Shown here: positions 17,099-25,812 of the stretch, piece by piece
Position numbering within the stretch: position 1 is the stretch's first letter
Layout of the letters: each line of letters starts with the position of its first letter
From: Mucilaginibacter celer
Lineage (GTDB): Bacteria > Bacteroidota > Bacteroidia > Sphingobacteriales > Sphingobacteriaceae
Assembly (NCBI RefSeq): GCF_003576455.2
Contig: NZ_CP032869.1
Location: 6,634,001-6,698,000, forward strand
Reading direction: 5' to 3'
DNA length: 64,000 bases
The notes under the pieces: generated by a model
What the model was told of the DNA's origin: nothing
What the model saw: only the letters and a program-made list of their open reading frames with translations
The model's database searches: none
Program-made: the position numbers and the translations under genes

Positions 17099-17105
17099 TA
17101 TTATT

Positions 17106-18443
17106 ATGACAAATGAAAATGAAGGAGCCCGGGCTCCCGAACAAAACAGTATACCAACCACTAAAGTTGAACGCTCGGCCAAATTTGTAAAAACGGGCAT
17201 CAAAATAGGCGGCAACTACATTAAGCATTATTCAAAAAAGCTGTTCAATCCCGGTTTGGACAAATCGGAGTTGAACGAGGATAATGCGGCTGATATTTAC
17301 CAATCGCTCAGCGAACTGAAAGGCAGCGCTCTTAAAGTTGCCCAGATGCTAAGCATGGATAAAAACCTGTTGCCGCAGGCTTATGTAAATAAATTCACCC
17401 AGTCGCAATATAATGCGCCGCCACTTTCCGGACCGCTTATTGTACAAACCTTTAAAAAATACTTCGGCAAAAATCCCGAGCAGATTTACGATAAGTTCAA
17501 TATCCGCTCAACGAATGCGGCATCAATAGGGCAGGTACACCAGGCCGAGTTGAATGGCAAAAAGTTGGCTGTAAAAATTCAATATCCCGGCGTGGGCGAT
17601 TCTATTTCATCAGATTTGAAACTGGTTAAGCCATTCGCTTTCCGGATGCTGGGTATGAGTGAGCGCGAGCTGGACGTATACATGAAAGAAGTAGAAGAAC
17701 GCCTGCTGGAAGAAACCGATTATGAACTGGAAGTGCGCCGCTCGGTTGAATTTTCGGAGGCCTGCGCTAATCTTGATAATGTGGTATTCCCGCAATACTA
17801 TCCGGAGTTAAGCAGCAAGCGCATCATTACCATGGATTGGCTGGAAGGTAAACACCTCAAAGAGTTTTTAGCCACAAATCCATCACAGGAGCTGCGCAAC
17901 CAGATAGGCCAGGCCCTTTGGGATTTTTATAATTTTCAACAGCATGAGCTCCGTGCCGTACACGCTGACCCTCATCCGGGCAATTTTATGATTACGCCCG
18001 ATGGTAAGCTTGGAGCTATTGATTTTGGCTGTATCAAAGTAATGCCTGATGATTTTTATTACCCCTTTTTCTCCCTTACTTCAACCAACCTGTTGGATAA
18101 CAAGGAAGAAACCATTAAAGCCTTCCGCCAGTTGGAGATGATTCACCAGGGTGATACCCCGGCACAGGTTGAGTTTTATTATACACAATACAAGGAGATG
18201 ATAAGCCTGTTCGCCCTGCCATATATTACCGATACTTTCGATTTTAGCCAGACGGCTTTTTTCGATCAGCTGTATGGCTTTGGCGAACGCATTTCAAAAA
18301 TGCCTGAGTTTAAACAAGCCCGTGGGGTAAAGCATTTTATTTATGTTAACCGCACCAATTTTGGGCTGTACAATATTCTGCATGAGTTGAAGGCCGAAGT
18401 TAAAACGGATACTTACAAGCCGCATGTAGTGTTGGAGTATTGA
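17106..18443 (+). CDS. AarF/UbiB (ABC1) family atypical kinase
   Basis: A 445-residue ABC1 kinase-like protein. It carries the family K-x-x-Q motif ALKVAQMLS, the alanine-rich loop NAASIGQVHQAEL replacing the glycine loop, the lysine of LAVKIQYPGV, the catalytic HADPHPGNFMI and the metal-binding AIDFGCIKV. UbiB-type proteins have ATPase activity tied to isoprenoid-quinone or membrane-lipid handling. The gene is 7 bp after the TetR-like gene, forming a two-gene operon. Confidence 0.92.
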   Translation: MTNENEGARAPEQNSIPTTKVERSAKFVKTGIKIGGNYIKHYSKKLFNPGLDKSELNEDNAADIYQSLSELKGSALKVAQMLSMDKNLLPQAYVNKFTQSQYNAPPLSGPLIVQTFKKYFGKNPEQIYDKFNIRSTNAASIGQVHQAELNGKKLAVKIQYPGVGDSISSDLKLVKPFAFRMLGMSERELDVYMKEVEERLLEETDYELEVRRSVEFSEACANLDNVVFPQYYPELSSKRIITMDWLEGKHLKEFLATNPSQELRNQIGQALWDFYNFQQHELRAVHADPHPGNFMITPDGKLGAIDFGCIKVMPDDFYYPFFSLTSTNLLDNKEETIKAFRQLEMIHQGDTPAQVEFYYTQYKEMISLFALPYITDTFDFSQTAFFDQLYGFGERISKMPEFKQARGVKHFIYVNRTNFGLYNILHELKAEVKTDTYKPHVVLEY

Positions 18444-18500
18444 TCAGTTTGCAGTTTTGGGTTTGCAGTATGCAGTATAAGTGGAATAATGACTTGCTTT

Positions 18501-18528
18501 TTTGAATTGAGCAAATGGGTTATATTTG
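18501..18528 (+). promoter_or_regulatory. Probable primary-sigma promoter (TTTG / TATATTTG)
   Basis: TTTG at 18501-18504 and TATATTTG at 18521-18528 match the Bacteroidota -33/-7 consensus (TAnnTTTG), with 16 bases between. It lies 20 bp upstream of the lipoprotein gene at 18548. Confidence 0.5.
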
Positions 18529-18547
18529 ATTAGATCTATACCCACAA

Positions 18548-19123
18548 ATGAAGATATATCACCTGATTTTATTAACCGTTTTGCTGGCTGCCTGCAAAGC
18601 GAAACCTGCTAAAATTGCGCAGGATACTTCAAAAGTTAAAACAGGTAAGGTTTTATCTGCATCCTATAAAGCAAGCAGTAAAGTTGTTTCTGCCGCCGCA
18701 GATACCACCAATATTGCTGAACAACTTGATGCCTTTGCTAATTATTACGTCGTAATTGCCGATACCGGCAGCAACTATTATCAACTGAAGGATAAAATGC
18801 TTGAGCTGAGCAAAAACACAGGTATTGAGATAGATACGATGGACAGGTATTATGATAAAAAGAAAGACCTGATTAAGCTGCCCGATAACTATCCCGAAGA
18901 TGACATATTTGCGGGAGATTATTTTATGCGCCGAAATCCATCAGAAACGCTGAGCCTTGAATACCTCGACTCATATAAAGATAATTCCGGCAAAAAAATG
19001 ATCGCATTGGTATCCGGCATTTATCAAAACAAGGCCAGTGCCGATAGCGCCCTTGTCGTTTTACAGCCAAGTAAAACAGCCTTTGCCATCAAATCAAAAA
19101 TTTACGTAGGTTGCCTTCATTAA
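18548..19123 (+). CDS. Lipoprotein with SPOR-like C-terminal segment
   Basis: A 191-residue lipoprotein (LLAACKAK, Cys 16). After a Lys/Ser/Ala linker, YYVVIADTGSNYYQLKDKMLEL and the later MIALVSGIYQNKASADSALVVLQ resemble the beta-alpha halves of SPOR-type peptidoglycan-binding modules. The match is weak and the family unproven. It is followed 25 bp later by a Dabb gene and probably cotranscribed from the promoter at 18501. Confidence 0.7.
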   Translation: MKIYHLILLTVLLAACKAKPAKIAQDTSKVKTGKVLSASYKASSKVVSAAADTTNIAEQLDAFANYYVVIADTGSNYYQLKDKMLELSKNTGIEIDTMDRYYDKKKDLIKLPDNYPEDDIFAGDYFMRRNPSETLSLEYLDSYKDNSGKKMIALVSGIYQNKASADSALVVLQPSKTAFAIKSKIYVGCLH

Positions 19124-19148
19124 TTTTTAAACTAAACAAGATTTCCCC

Positions 19149-19463
19149 ATGCCAATACTTCAAAACACCTTTGTACACCACGTACACTTCTGGCTTAAAA
19201 ACAAAGCCGATAAAGATAAACTGATTGAGGGTTTAAATATACTGATCCCCATCCCGCACATCCGCGATATTCATATCGGTGTACCGGCCGATACCGACCG
19301 CGATGTAATCGACAGATCATACGATGTATCGCTGCTGATATTATTTGATTCGCCGGAGGCGCAGGAAGCCTATCAGGTTGATCCTACCCATGTAATTTTT
19401 GCCGAAGAATATGCCAAACCGCTTTGCAATAAAGTGGTGGTGGTTGACAGTGTAAACATATAA
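19149..19463 (+). CDS. Dabb (stress-responsive A/B barrel) protein
   Basis: A 104-residue dimeric alpha-beta barrel protein: FVHHVHFWLKNKADKDKLIEGL is the Dabb N-terminal signature (HxVxFxLK), and SYDVSLLILFDSPEAQEAYQVDPTH the second half. Family members include small catabolic enzymes and stress-induced proteins; function not predictable here. It ends just before a terminator. Confidence 0.9.
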   Translation: MPILQNTFVHHVHFWLKNKADKDKLIEGLNILIPIPHIRDIHIGVPADTDRDVIDRSYDVSLLILFDSPEAQEAYQVDPTHVIFAEEYAKPLCNKVVVVDSVNI

Positions 19464-19495
19464 GCTATATCATTTTTATAAACGTATTAGTAAGG

Positions 19496-19530
19496 AGGCG
19501 TAGTTGTTTAAAACACCTCGCCTTTTTTGT
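19496..19530 (+). terminator. Terminator after the Dabb gene
   Basis: AGGCG (19496-19500) pairs with CGCCT (19519-19523) and TGTTT with AAACA inside it, followed by a T-run to 19528. Confidence 0.65.
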
Positions 19531-19543
19531 TGTTTGAGTATGC

Positions 19544-20980
19544 ATGAAGGTTTTACTTGCCGGTGCCAACGGATATATAGGTACACGTTTGATCCCAGTT
19601 TTGCTGGAAGCGGGCCATGATGTAGTTTGCCTGGTACGCGATAAACGGCGCTTTCATGAGCAAAGTGATTTTGGCGACAGGGTAAGCCTCATTACCGGTG
19701 ATTTGCTTAAAGAATCAAATATAGAAGCTTTCCCTGCAGACATCGACGCTGCTTATTACCTGGTTCATTCCATGTCGCAATCGCCGGATTTTACCGCGCT
19801 TGAAGCCCTGTCGGCACACAACTTTGTTACCGCACTTGATAAAACCAATTGCAGGCAGATTATATTTTTAAGCGGCATAACTAACGACGAAAAACTCTCA
19901 AAACACCTCGAATCAAGGCGGCATGTAGAAGATGTTTTGCGGGAAGGCAAGGCCGCCCTCACCGTGTTACGGGCGGCTATTATCATCGGCTCGGGCAGTG
20001 CCTCGTTCGAGATTATTCGCGACCTTACCGAAAAACTGCCCATCATGACGGTACCTCGCTGGGTTAATACCCGCTGCCAGCCCATCGGCATCCGTGATGT
20101 GTTGGCTTACCTGCAGGGCGTACTGCTTAATGAACAATCGTTTAACCGCACATTCGATATCGGCGGCCCGGATATACTTTCTTTTAAACAGATGATGCTT
20201 ATTTATGCTGAAGTGCGCAAGCTGAAGCGTTATATGATCACTATACCTTTTCTATCGCCCAAAATATCATCTTACTGGTTGTATTTCGTCACTTCAACAA
20301 GCTACAGCCTTGCCCAAAGCCTCGTTGATAGCATGAAGAACGAAACCATCATGCACGATCACAGTATCGATGAGGTGGTGCCCCGCCAATGCTTAACTTA
20401 TAAAGAATGCCTGGAGCTTGCCTTTGTTAAGATTGAGCAAAACTCGATAGTATCCAGCTGGAAGGACGCCTTTAACCAGGGATACCTCAATCCCGGTTTT
20501 ATGGATCAGATTAAAGTGCCCCAAAACGGTACGCAGGAATACAAGGTAAAAATGCCCTTTGAACGACAGGCCGACGAGGTTTTTACCAACGTATTAGCCA
20601 TAGGCGGTAACCGGGGCTGGTATTACTGGGACTGGATCTGGAACATCCGCGGCTTTCTGGATAAAGTATTTGGTGGGGTAGGCTCGCGCCGGGGGCGTAC
20701 CAGCAACGTAAATATTTCGCCCGGCGATGTGATTGATTTTTGGCGCGTGCTGCTGGTTGACCGCGAAAACAAACGCCTGCTGCTATACGCCGAGATGAAA
20801 CTACCCGGCGAAGCCTGGCTGGAGTTTAAAATAATTGAGCGCAACAACAACAAAAGTTTAAGCCAGGTAGCTACCTTTAGGCCCAACGGATTGTGGGGAA
20901 GATTGTACTGGTACGCCATGTGGCCTTTCCACCTGTTTATTTTTAACGGGATGGCGAGGGAGATTGTTAATTACCATTAG
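19544..20980 (+). CDS. NAD(P)-binding SDR fused to DUF2867 domain
   Basis: A 478-residue protein. Residues 1-230 are an atypical SDR/NmrA-like Rossmann domain (MKVLLAGANGYIGTRLIPVLLEAGHDVVCLVRD). From about residue 300 a DUF2867/SRPBCC-like domain follows (PFERQADEVFTNVLAIGGNRGWYYWDW, GDVIDFWRVLLVDRENKRLLLYAEMKLPGEAWLEFKI). It is upstream of the TIGR01777 epimerase and photolyase genes, an association seen repeatedly in light-exposed bacteria. The final His codon and stop are supplied by the CATTAGGTCATT repeat word. Confidence 0.88.
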   Translation: MKVLLAGANGYIGTRLIPVLLEAGHDVVCLVRDKRRFHEQSDFGDRVSLITGDLLKESNIEAFPADIDAAYYLVHSMSQSPDFTALEALSAHNFVTALDKTNCRQIIFLSGITNDEKLSKHLESRRHVEDVLREGKAALTVLRAAIIIGSGSASFEIIRDLTEKLPIMTVPRWVNTRCQPIGIRDVLAYLQGVLLNEQSFNRTFDIGGPDILSFKQMMLIYAEVRKLKRYMITIPFLSPKISSYWLYFVTSTSYSLAQSLVDSMKNETIMHDHSIDEVVPRQCLTYKECLELAFVKIEQNSIVSSWKDAFNQGYLNPGFMDQIKVPQNGTQEYKVKMPFERQADEVFTNVLAIGGNRGWYYWDWIWNIRGFLDKVFGGVGSRRGRTSNVNISPGDVIDFWRVLLVDRENKRLLLYAEMKLPGEAWLEFKIIERNNNKSLSQVATFRPNGLWGRLYWYAMWPFHLFIFNGMAREIVNYH

Positions 20981-21170
20981 GTCATTTCGCTGTGCTGTCA
21001 TTTACTTCGTGTCATTAGGTCATTTTAATTTGCGAAAAGAAAAGCAAATGACCTAATGACGCAAAGCAAATGACCTAATGACGCGCAGCATAATGACGCA
21101 AAGCAAATGACTCAATGACAGCGCAGCGGAATGACCGCGCAGCAAATGACACAAAGTAAAATGACACGAA
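20974..21170. repeat. Short-word repeat region (AATGACCTAATGACGC family)
   Basis: The words AATGACCTAATGACGCAAAGC and relatives (AATGACGCGCAGC, AATGACACGAAG) recur about ten times. The first part is inverted relative to the rest (CATTAGGTCATT), so the region can fold on itself. It supplies the stop of the preceding gene and reaches into the start codon of the next one at 21161. A second copy lies at 25060-25240. Confidence 0.85.
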
Positions 21171-22069
21171 GTATACTACTAACCGGCGGATCCGGATCAT
21201 TAGGCAGGCACCTTACCAAAGCATTGTTGGCTAAGGGTTATACCGTAAGCCATTTAAGCCGTAAGGCCGGTAATATTCCTGGTGTAAAAACCTTTGTTTG
21301 GGATGTTGATAAAGGTGTGGTTGATGAGCAATGTATTGACGGTGTTGATACCATCGTTCACCTGGCCGGCTCGGGCATTGCCGAAAAACGGTGGACAGAT
21401 ACCCGGAAACAAAACCTGGTGGATAGCCGGGTAAAATCTATCAGGCTGATATATGATCTGCTCAAGCATAAGCAGCACCAGGTTACTTCGGTGGTTTCGG
21501 CATCGGGCATTGGCTATTACAGCGACAGGGGCGATGAACTGATGTTTGAAACCAGCGCGCCTACCGCCGATTTTATTTCGCAATGTTGTGTGCTTTGGGA
21601 GGCTGCTGTTGATGAGGGCGAAAAGCTTGGCTTGCGGGTTTTAAAATTCCGTACCGGGGTGGTGCTGGATAAAGATGGTGGTGCCTTGCCCACATTAGCC
21701 AAGCCAATAAAATTATATATAGGCTCGCCCATTGGCAGCGGCAGGCAATGGATTCCGTGGATTCATTGGCAGGATGTGGTTGATATGTACCTGATGGGTA
21801 TTGAAACCGGCGGTATGAGTGGCGTTTATAATATGGTGGCACCACATCCAGTAACCAATAAGCAGCTAACACAGGCCGTTGCCAGGCATCTGCATAAACC
21901 TTTATGGGCTCCAAACGTACCCGGTTTTGTTTTAAAACTTTTATTGGGCCAAATGAGCAGCATTGTACTGGGCAGCACCAAAGTATCGGCACAAAAAATT
22001 GAGGAGACCGGTTTTACATTTAAATATGCTGATATCGACGCGGCATTGACTGAAATTTATGGATCATAA
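21161..22069 (+). CDS. TIGR01777-family epimerase/oxidoreductase (YfcH-like)
   Basis: An SDR-superfamily protein of about 302 residues: SILLTGGSGSLGRHLTKALLAKG, VDTIVHLAGSGIAEKRW, SVVSASGIGYYSDRGD, PWIHWQDVVDMYL and a C-terminal DUF1731 (PNVPGFVLKLLLGQMSS). The start at 21161 (MTRSILL) is preferred; the frame extends ten residues upstream (MTAQQMTQSK), but these are encoded by the repeat. It overlaps the photolyase gene by 11 bp, so the two are translationally coupled. Confidence 0.9.
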   Translation: MTRSILLTGGSGSLGRHLTKALLAKGYTVSHLSRKAGNIPGVKTFVWDVDKGVVDEQCIDGVDTIVHLAGSGIAEKRWTDTRKQNLVDSRVKSIRLIYDLLKHKQHQVTSVVSASGIGYYSDRGDELMFETSAPTADFISQCCVLWEAAVDEGEKLGLRVLKFRTGVVLDKDGGALPTLAKPIKLYIGSPIGSGRQWIPWIHWQDVVDMYLMGIETGGMSGVYNMVAPHPVTNKQLTQAVARHLHKPLWAPNVPGFVLKLLLGQMSSIVLGSTKVSAQKIEETGFTFKYADIDAALTEIYGS

Positions 22070-23369
22070 AACCCCTGTTAGTATCTTCTGGTTCCGCCGC
22101 GATTTGCGGTTGGATGATAACGCCGGGCTTTACCACGCCCTTAAAGGCGAACATCCCGTTTTGCCGGTATTTATTTTTGATAAGGAAATTTTAGATAAGC
22201 TGGAGGATAAAGATGATGCCCGCGTTACCTTCATCCACCAAACCATCGAAGAATTAAGCGCCGAACTACACCAACATGGTGGCGGCTTGCTGGTATTGCA
22301 TGATAAGGCAGCACATGCCTGGGATCAGCTTATCGAAGAATATAACATTGCCGAAGTTTATACCAACCACGATTACGAGCCTTATGCCACAAAGCGTGAT
22401 GATGAAGTACGTAAAAAGCTGGCTAAGCACAACATCTCCTTTAAAACCTATAAAGACCAGGTAATATTTGAAAAGGACGAAGTGGTAAAAGACGACGGCA
22501 AGCCTTACACCGTTTACACACCTTATCAGCGTAAATGGTACAGCAAGCTGAGTGCTTTTTATTTGAAGAGCTATCCTACAAAAAAATACTTAAAAAACCT
22601 GCTTAAAACCAAACAGCTGCCCATCCCCACACTTAAACAGTTGGGTTTTGAAAAAAGCGATATGCCCCTGCCCGATAAGCAATATCAGGATGTGATACAT
22701 GATTATAAGCAGCATCGCGATTTCCCGGCTATTAAAGGTACCTCGCATATTGGCATGCACCTGCGCTTCGGTACGGTAAGCATCCGCAGGCTGGCACATA
22801 CAGCCCATGGTTACCATGATAAAACCTGGCTTAATGAATTGATATGGCGCGAATTTTATATGATGATATTGCACCATTTTCCGCATACCATGGATCATGC
22901 CTTCAGGCCGGAGTACGACCGGATTGAATGGATCAACAGCGAAAAGCAGTTTGAAGCCTGGTGTAAAGGTGAAACCGGTTTTCCGATTATTGATGCCGGT
23001 ATGCGCGAGCTGAACACCACCGGCTTTATGCACAACCGCGTACGCATGATAGTGGCCAGCTTTTTAGCTAAAGATCTGCTGATTGACTGGCGCTGGGGCG
23101 AACGCTACTTTGCCCGTAAATTGCTTGATTATGAAATGGCCAGCAACGTTGGCGGCTGGCAGTGGGCTGCCGGATCAGGTACCGATGCTGCACCATACTT
23201 CCGAATTTTTAACCCCGATGCCCAAACCAAAAAGTTCGACCCGGAACTGAAATACATAAAAAAATGGGTTCCGGAATATGCCGACTTCGGCAAGTATCCC
23301 AAACCCATTATTGATCACGCCTTCGCGCGCGACAGGTGTTTAGCAGCTTTTAAAAAAGCGCTGCGTTAA
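22059..23369 (+). CDS. phrB: Deoxyribodipyrimidine photolyase (class I)
   Basis: A 436-residue DNA photolyase. The N-terminal antenna domain starts ISIFWFRRDLRLDDN-like (VSIFWFRRDLRLDDN). The FAD domain contains HLRFGTVSIRRL, NELIWREFYMMILHHFP, and DYEMASNVGGWQWAAGSG followed by TDAAPYFRIFNP, the class I signature including the Asn/Trp region around the flavin. It repairs cyclobutane pyrimidine dimers using light; a cryptochrome-like role cannot be excluded. It is the last gene of the SDR-TIGR01777-photolyase cluster and converges with the FKBP gene 4 bp away. Confidence 0.93.
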   Translation: MDHKTPVSIFWFRRDLRLDDNAGLYHALKGEHPVLPVFIFDKEILDKLEDKDDARVTFIHQTIEELSAELHQHGGGLLVLHDKAAHAWDQLIEEYNIAEVYTNHDYEPYATKRDDEVRKKLAKHNISFKTYKDQVIFEKDEVVKDDGKPYTVYTPYQRKWYSKLSAFYLKSYPTKKYLKNLLKTKQLPIPTLKQLGFEKSDMPLPDKQYQDVIHDYKQHRDFPAIKGTSHIGMHLRFGTVSIRRLAHTAHGYHDKTWLNELIWREFYMMILHHFPHTMDHAFRPEYDRIEWINSEKQFEAWCKGETGFPIIDAGMRELNTTGFMHNRVRMIVASFLAKDLLIDWRWGERYFARKLLDYEMASNVGGWQWAAGSGTDAAPYFRIFNPDAQTKKFDPELKYIKKWVPEYADFGKYPKPIIDHAFARDRCLAAFKKALR

Positions 23370-23373
23370 TATT

Positions 23374-24315
23374 TTAGTTTGACACGGCTGATACCGAGAA
23401 GTCGAAATACAACGGCGTGTTGGGACCGATAGTTCCCTGAGTACCCGCAGTGCCATAAGCCCATCTGGATGGGATGATCATTGAAACAGCTACTCCCGCT
23501 GTTTGACCAATTAAGGCATCCTGCACTCCTTTTACCAGGCCATCAAGGTTATTAGATGTAGAAGTACTGCTGCTGTCGAATGTATTGTCATTTAAAAACT
23601 TACCCGTGTAGGTAAAAGTTATATATGAATCAAGACCCATTACATCGCTTCCTGTGCCGGGCGTAGCTATTTTAATATACACACCGTTAGCGTTTGGAGT
23701 AAAACCAGTAAGGCCCTTGGCTTTAATATATTTTTGAATAATGGCATCATCATAAACCTCCTGGTTGGATATTACATTGATATAATAATCCAAACTCTGG
23801 TTACCGCCTACGTGCGAATTGGTGTTACTTGAACTACCCAATCCAAAACCGTTTACACCAAAACCCAGGCGCGATGGAACAAGCACTCTTGCCGATGTAC
23901 CTTTATACTTAATAAGGTTATGTACGGCTATCTGCACTCCTTTTGGCAGGTACGGATTGGTACTTGAAGATTGCGCGCCTAATATATGACCCGCAAAACC
24001 ATAAAAATGGTTTAAATTAAGCGAATCAGTCGAAACATATTTGCCATCGAGCGTACGCACTGTGTATACAAATGAAATGGCATCCGAATACTCAATTGGC
24101 GTAGTACTTGTGCCGGGCGATAATATTTTGTAATAAATACCGCTGGTATCACCGTCGGTAGTATCGCGTTGCATGCCGGTTATGCTGTTGGCTGCTATGT
24201 AATTTTTAATTTGCGATTCGTCGTATTGCTTGATATCAGGATCGTTCCTGTCTTTGCGGCATGATACCAGGCCTATGGAGATAAGTACTAAGAGCGTAAA
24301 AGTAAGTTGTTTCAT
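23374..24315 (-). CDS. Tandem FKBP-type peptidyl-prolyl isomerase lipoprotein
   Basis: A 313-residue lipoprotein (GLVSCRKD, Cys 19) with two FKBP-like modules. The N-terminal half (YYKILSPGTSTTPIEYSDAIS, LPKGVQIAVHNLIKYKGTSARVLVPSRLGFG) and C-terminal half (VYIKIATPGTGSDV, FTYTGKFLNDNTFDSS, LVKGVQDALIGQTAGVAVSMI, IPSRWAYG) share the order of FKBP motifs. The C-terminal copy looks more canonical. It catalyses prolyl isomerisation in the periplasm. The single-domain FKBP gene is just upstream on the same strand. Confidence 0.9.
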   Translation of the reverse strand: MKQLTFTLLVLISIGLVSCRKDRNDPDIKQYDESQIKNYIAANSITGMQRDTTDGDTSGIYYKILSPGTSTTPIEYSDAISFVYTVRTLDGKYVSTDSLNLNHFYGFAGHILGAQSSSTNPYLPKGVQIAVHNLIKYKGTSARVLVPSRLGFGVNGFGLGSSSNTNSHVGGNQSLDYYINVISNQEVYDDAIIQKYIKAKGLTGFTPNANGVYIKIATPGTGSDVMGLDSYITFTYTGKFLNDNTFDSSSTSTSNNLDGLVKGVQDALIGQTAGVAVSMIIPSRWAYGTAGTQGTIGPNTPLYFDFSVSAVSN

Positions 24316-24397
24316 TTATAATTTATTAATCACGACCCTCCGGATAAACATTTACCCTCTTTAGATCTTTATTTTATTTTTAACCTCTTCAGGTTTT

Positions 24398-24898
24398 TTA
24401 GTTAGTAACGTTATATAGCTGGATCTGAAAGTCAAGTACCGAATTAGCAGGCAAATGTATCGAATCCTGCGCATACGGCCCGTAAGCATATCGCGACGGT
24501 ACCAGCAAGCGCACTTTGCCTCCCGGTTTTATCTGCGGAATGCCCAGTTGCCAGCCTTTTATCACACCACCCAATGTGTATGTGGGGTGAAATCTGTCGG
24601 TTTGGGCTACAACCGTACCCGATGTTAAAATTTTGGCCGTATACCCAACCGTTATCTGTGTCGAACTGGTGTACAGCACATTTCCGGTACCTTGTTCGCC
24701 ATCCTTAACAATATAATACACACCGGTTGTATCAATCCGTTTGGCATTTAAACCGGCGTTGGCTGCAATATAATCGCTAACTATTTTATCGTCGATAGCT
24801 GCCTGCGCACGGTACTGCACAACAGGATCAACACCCGATTTTCCACAGCCATAAACAATGGCGCTTAACAGCAATAAAACTAACAGTATCCTGTTCAT
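24398..24898 (-). CDS. FKBP-type peptidyl-prolyl isomerase lipoprotein
   Basis: The start at 24898 (MNRILLVLLLLSAIVYGCGKSG) gives a clean lipoprotein signal (lipobox VYGC); the frame from 24961 adds 21 unrelated residues. The 166-residue product has one FKBP domain: GVYYIVKDGEQGTGNVL, ITVGYTAKILTSGTVVAQT, GVIKGWQLGIPQIKPGGKVRL and VPSRYAYGPYAQDSIHLPAN. It is 82 bp upstream of the tandem FKBP gene, likely one operon. Confidence 0.9.
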   Translation of the reverse strand: MNRILLVLLLLSAIVYGCGKSGVDPVVQYRAQAAIDDKIVSDYIAANAGLNAKRIDTTGVYYIVKDGEQGTGNVLYTSSTQITVGYTAKILTSGTVVAQTDRFHPTYTLGGVIKGWQLGIPQIKPGGKVRLLVPSRYAYGPYAQDSIHLPANSVLDFQIQLYNVTN

Positions 24899-25059
24899 CA
24901 ATTTAAAGGGCAAATTTATTCTTTTAAAACAGAAAAACGGCAGCTTAACACTTTTTAACAATTAATAAAAAGCAAGGGCCGTTTTCTTACGTTCGTTTCC
25001 GTCCGTCCTGATCGTAAAACGCAATAATTTTGCTAAAAGTACTATGAGTGGTTATTTTG

Positions 25060-25240
25060 CTGCGCATCATTTTCTGCGCGTCATTGAGTCATTAGGTCAT
25101 TGAGTCATTTTTTTGATTTTAAACAATAAAGCTTGCGGATAAAACAACAGTTGATGGGATAACACCCGGCAAAATGATCTAATGACGCAAAGCAAATGAC
25201 CTAATGACTCAATGACGCGCAGCCAATGACCCAATGACCA
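25060..25240. repeat. Short-word repeat region, second copy of the AATGACCTAATGACGC family
   Basis: Left part TGCGCGTCATTGAGTCATTAGG and right part AATGACCTAATGACTCAATGACG are inverted relative to each other around an A/T-rich centre. It fills the 24962-25241 gap and stops next to the MarR stop codon at 25242. I see no gene in the gap. Confidence 0.8.
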
Positions 25241-25241
25241 A

Positions 25242-25694
25242 CTATGGTTTATAGTTAACCGTAAGTTTATTCAGTTTTTTGAGGGTCTCGATGAGGTGGT
25301 TTTTATCAGCTTCGCTGATGTTGGCATCCAGGTAGTTGTTAAACTGCCTCACTATTACGCGGGCCTGGTGGCGTTTTTCCTTGCCGAGTGGTGTAAGATA
25401 AATTTTAACCGAGCGCTTATCCCCCTCGTTGCTTTCGCGATAAATAAGCCCGGTAGTTTCGAGTTGGTTGAGCATGCGCGATAAGCTGGTTGATTTTAAC
25501 CCCAGCAAGGCAGCTGCCTGCGATACGGTGGTACCCTCTTTTTCGTCGATATTAATGAGCAGGTAACCTATAGATTGGGTTATGCCAAACTCGGTAACCA
25601 GTTGGTTGTACCGGTTAGCCATAGTTTGCCACACTATTTTTAAAAAATAGTCGATGGTTTCCTGGTGTTTTACATTATTATGCATGCATACCAA
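25242..25694 (-). CDS. MarR-family transcriptional regulator
   Basis: A 150-residue winged-helix MarR protein: FGITQSIGYLLINIDEKEGTTVSQAAALLGLKSTSLSRMLNQLE is the HTH, and LIYRESNEGDKRSVKIYLTPLGKEK the wing. The first in-frame ATG encodes MVCMHN; the second ATG three codons later is also plausible. Neighbours are the gamma-glutamyltransferase gene upstream on the same strand and a repeat block downstream. Ligand and targets unknown. Confidence 0.88.
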   Translation of the reverse strand: MVCMHNNVKHQETIDYFLKIVWQTMANRYNQLVTEFGITQSIGYLLINIDEKEGTTVSQAAALLGLKSTSLSRMLNQLETTGLIYRESNEGDKRSVKIYLTPLGKEKRHQARVIVRQFNNYLDANISEADKNHLIETLKKLNKLTVNYKP

Positions 25695-25744
25695 ACGTAA
25701 GCAATGGATGTGGAATACGCAAATGTTAGTTGTAGTAGCATCTC

Positions 25745-25812
25745 TTTGTAGTGGCAGGAGATAGTTGCAGTGGCAGGTAAGCTAATTCTTTGCTACTGCT
25801 ACTGCCACTCAA
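25745..25812. repeat. GGCAGTTGCAG short-word repeat at the ggt 3' end
   Basis: GTAGTGGCAGGAGATAGTTGCAG and the inverted CTGCTACTGCCACTCAAAAAC flank the end of the gamma-glutamyltransferase gene. The same words occur after the MlaF gene (50697-50732) and after the gene ending at 55584, each time starting at the stop codon. Confidence 0.7.
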
